A DNA stretch of 6,218 nucleotides, taken from contig JAQGLQ010000516.1 in assembly GCA_028292785.1 (NCBI GenBank), forward strand, positions 1-6,218, read 5' to 3'. The translations under genes were made by a program, and so were the position numbers. Below are positions 5,697 through 6,218 of the stretch, piece after piece; the stretch's first letter is position 1, and each line of letters starts with the position of its first letter. Below the pieces are notes generated by a model, which was not told where the DNA came from, made no database searches, and was given only the letters and a program-made list of their open reading frames with translations. The stretch is from Noviherbaspirillum sp. GTDB lineage: Bacteria; Pseudomonadota; Gammaproteobacteria; Burkholderiales; Burkholderiaceae.

Positions 5697-6218
5697 TCAT
5701 ATCGCAACCGCGACCTTTCGGTTCAGCTCCGTTCCCGGAGCCCATACATAGCCGGCGGCTACCGTTTCGCTGGGTGAACCCTGGGCATTCAGCGTTGCCC
5801 GGTATGCGATCGATTCCTGGCTTTCATCGCGCTTGTCGACGAATTGCGTTCTGTTGGTACGCAGATTCACTTCATTCGCCAGCACCTGCCGCACAAAGTC
5901 GCGATGACTTTCGAACTTGATAGGTTCCGGCAAGTCACCGGAGAACACCTTCGCCGGATCGCGCTTTTCATATTGCTTGAACAGTTCCACCACGTAATTG
6001 AAATGGCCGATTTCATAATCGAGGAAGCGCTCCCAGATCGCCTTTACGCGCGGATTGGTCTCCTGTTCGACGCAACCGTAGTAGTTGTAGACTTCGTTTG
6101 CCTCATGCAGCAGCCACTGCTCCAGCACGGTTTCAGTCGGATCGAGAAGCGACTCATACTGCGTCACATGCTGTTCTTCGATCGATGCGATCTCCGCATA
6201 CAGCTGACGCGCGGCGGG
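5697..6218 (-). CDS. Ferritin-like / rubrerythrin-like protein (partial, N-terminus beyond right edge)
   Basis: The frame is open from the window edge to TGA 5697 (173 codons visible). An internal GTG at 6167 is not the likely start, because coding-like sequence (QLYAEIASIEEQH) runs through it and carries a metal-ligand motif. Counting from the edge, Glu14-x-x-His17, Glu39/Glu42 (HEANEVYNYYG) and Glu69-x-x-His72 (YEIGHFNYV) match helices 2, 3 and 4 of a ferritin-like diiron bundle. Helix 1 should lie outside the window. After the bundle comes a tail of about 100 residues, including FESHRDFVRQVLANEVNLRT at 102-121 and a final AAGYVWAPGTELN, which I cannot assign to a domain. There are no CxxC rubredoxin motifs in the visible part, so it is not a classical rubrerythrin. 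Oxidative-stress or iron-related chemistry is a reasonable inference, but the substrate is unknown. It lies 71 nt upstream of a second ferritin-like gene and probably shares its transcript. Confidence 0.85.
   Translation of the reverse strand, partial: PAARQLYAEIASIEEQHVTQYESLLDPTETVLEQWLLHEANEVYNYYGCVEQETNPRVKAIWERFLDYEIGHFNYVVELFKQYEKRDPAKVFSGDLPEPIKFESHRDFVRQVLANEVNLRTNRTQFVDKRDESQESIAYRATLNAQGSPSETVAAGYVWAPGTELNRKVAVAI

Overview
The window reads as an ordinary chromosomal stretch of a moderately GC-rich proteobacterium. A betaproteobacterium of the order Burkholderiales, perhaps Oxalobacteraceae-like, fits best. This assignment is inferred from gene content (Hsp15, a TetR-led beta-oxidation cluster, paired ferritin-like proteins) and protein style, not from a database match. 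All six genes I can support lie on the minus strand, so the biological reading order runs from the right edge to the left edge. Coding density is high and no gap exceeds about 125 bases. I see no tRNA, rRNA, CRISPR array, insertion sequence or phage gene.

Right part (6218 to 4850): two consecutive genes encode different ferritin-like (four-helix, diiron-type) proteins. The first is cut by the right edge. It must begin outside the window, because an ExxH metal-ligand motif lies upstream of the first possible internal start. The second appears to be broken by a one-base deletion near 5463-5464. Its conserved N-terminal leader (from ATG 5625) is in one frame, and the intact four-helix domain (200 codons, ending at 4850) is in another. 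Joined, they would give about 258 residues.

Middle (4781 to 4404): hslR, encoding the S4-domain RNA-binding heat-shock protein Hsp15 (125 aa), followed by an inverted repeat that includes its stop codon.

Left part (4279 to 1): a probable fatty-acid beta-oxidation operon. It holds a TetR-family regulator (GTG start), then a 596-aa five-domain acyl-CoA dehydrogenase of the FadE(Bacillus)/DmdC-like class with a strong AGGAGG ribosome site. Last comes a large bifunctional 3-hydroxyacyl-CoA dehydrogenase/enoyl-CoA hydratase with FadN-type domain order (dehydrogenase first, hydratase last), cut by the left edge after 570 codons. Together these would catalyse acyl-CoA oxidation, hydration of the enoyl-CoA and 3-hydroxyacyl-CoA oxidation. 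A thiolase gene probably follows beyond the left edge (inference). The regulator is the first gene of the operon and so probably autoregulates it.

I do not see a convincing new biological system. The points most worth a second look are the frameshift in the second ferritin-like gene and the tandem arrangement of two dissimilar ferritin-like proteins.
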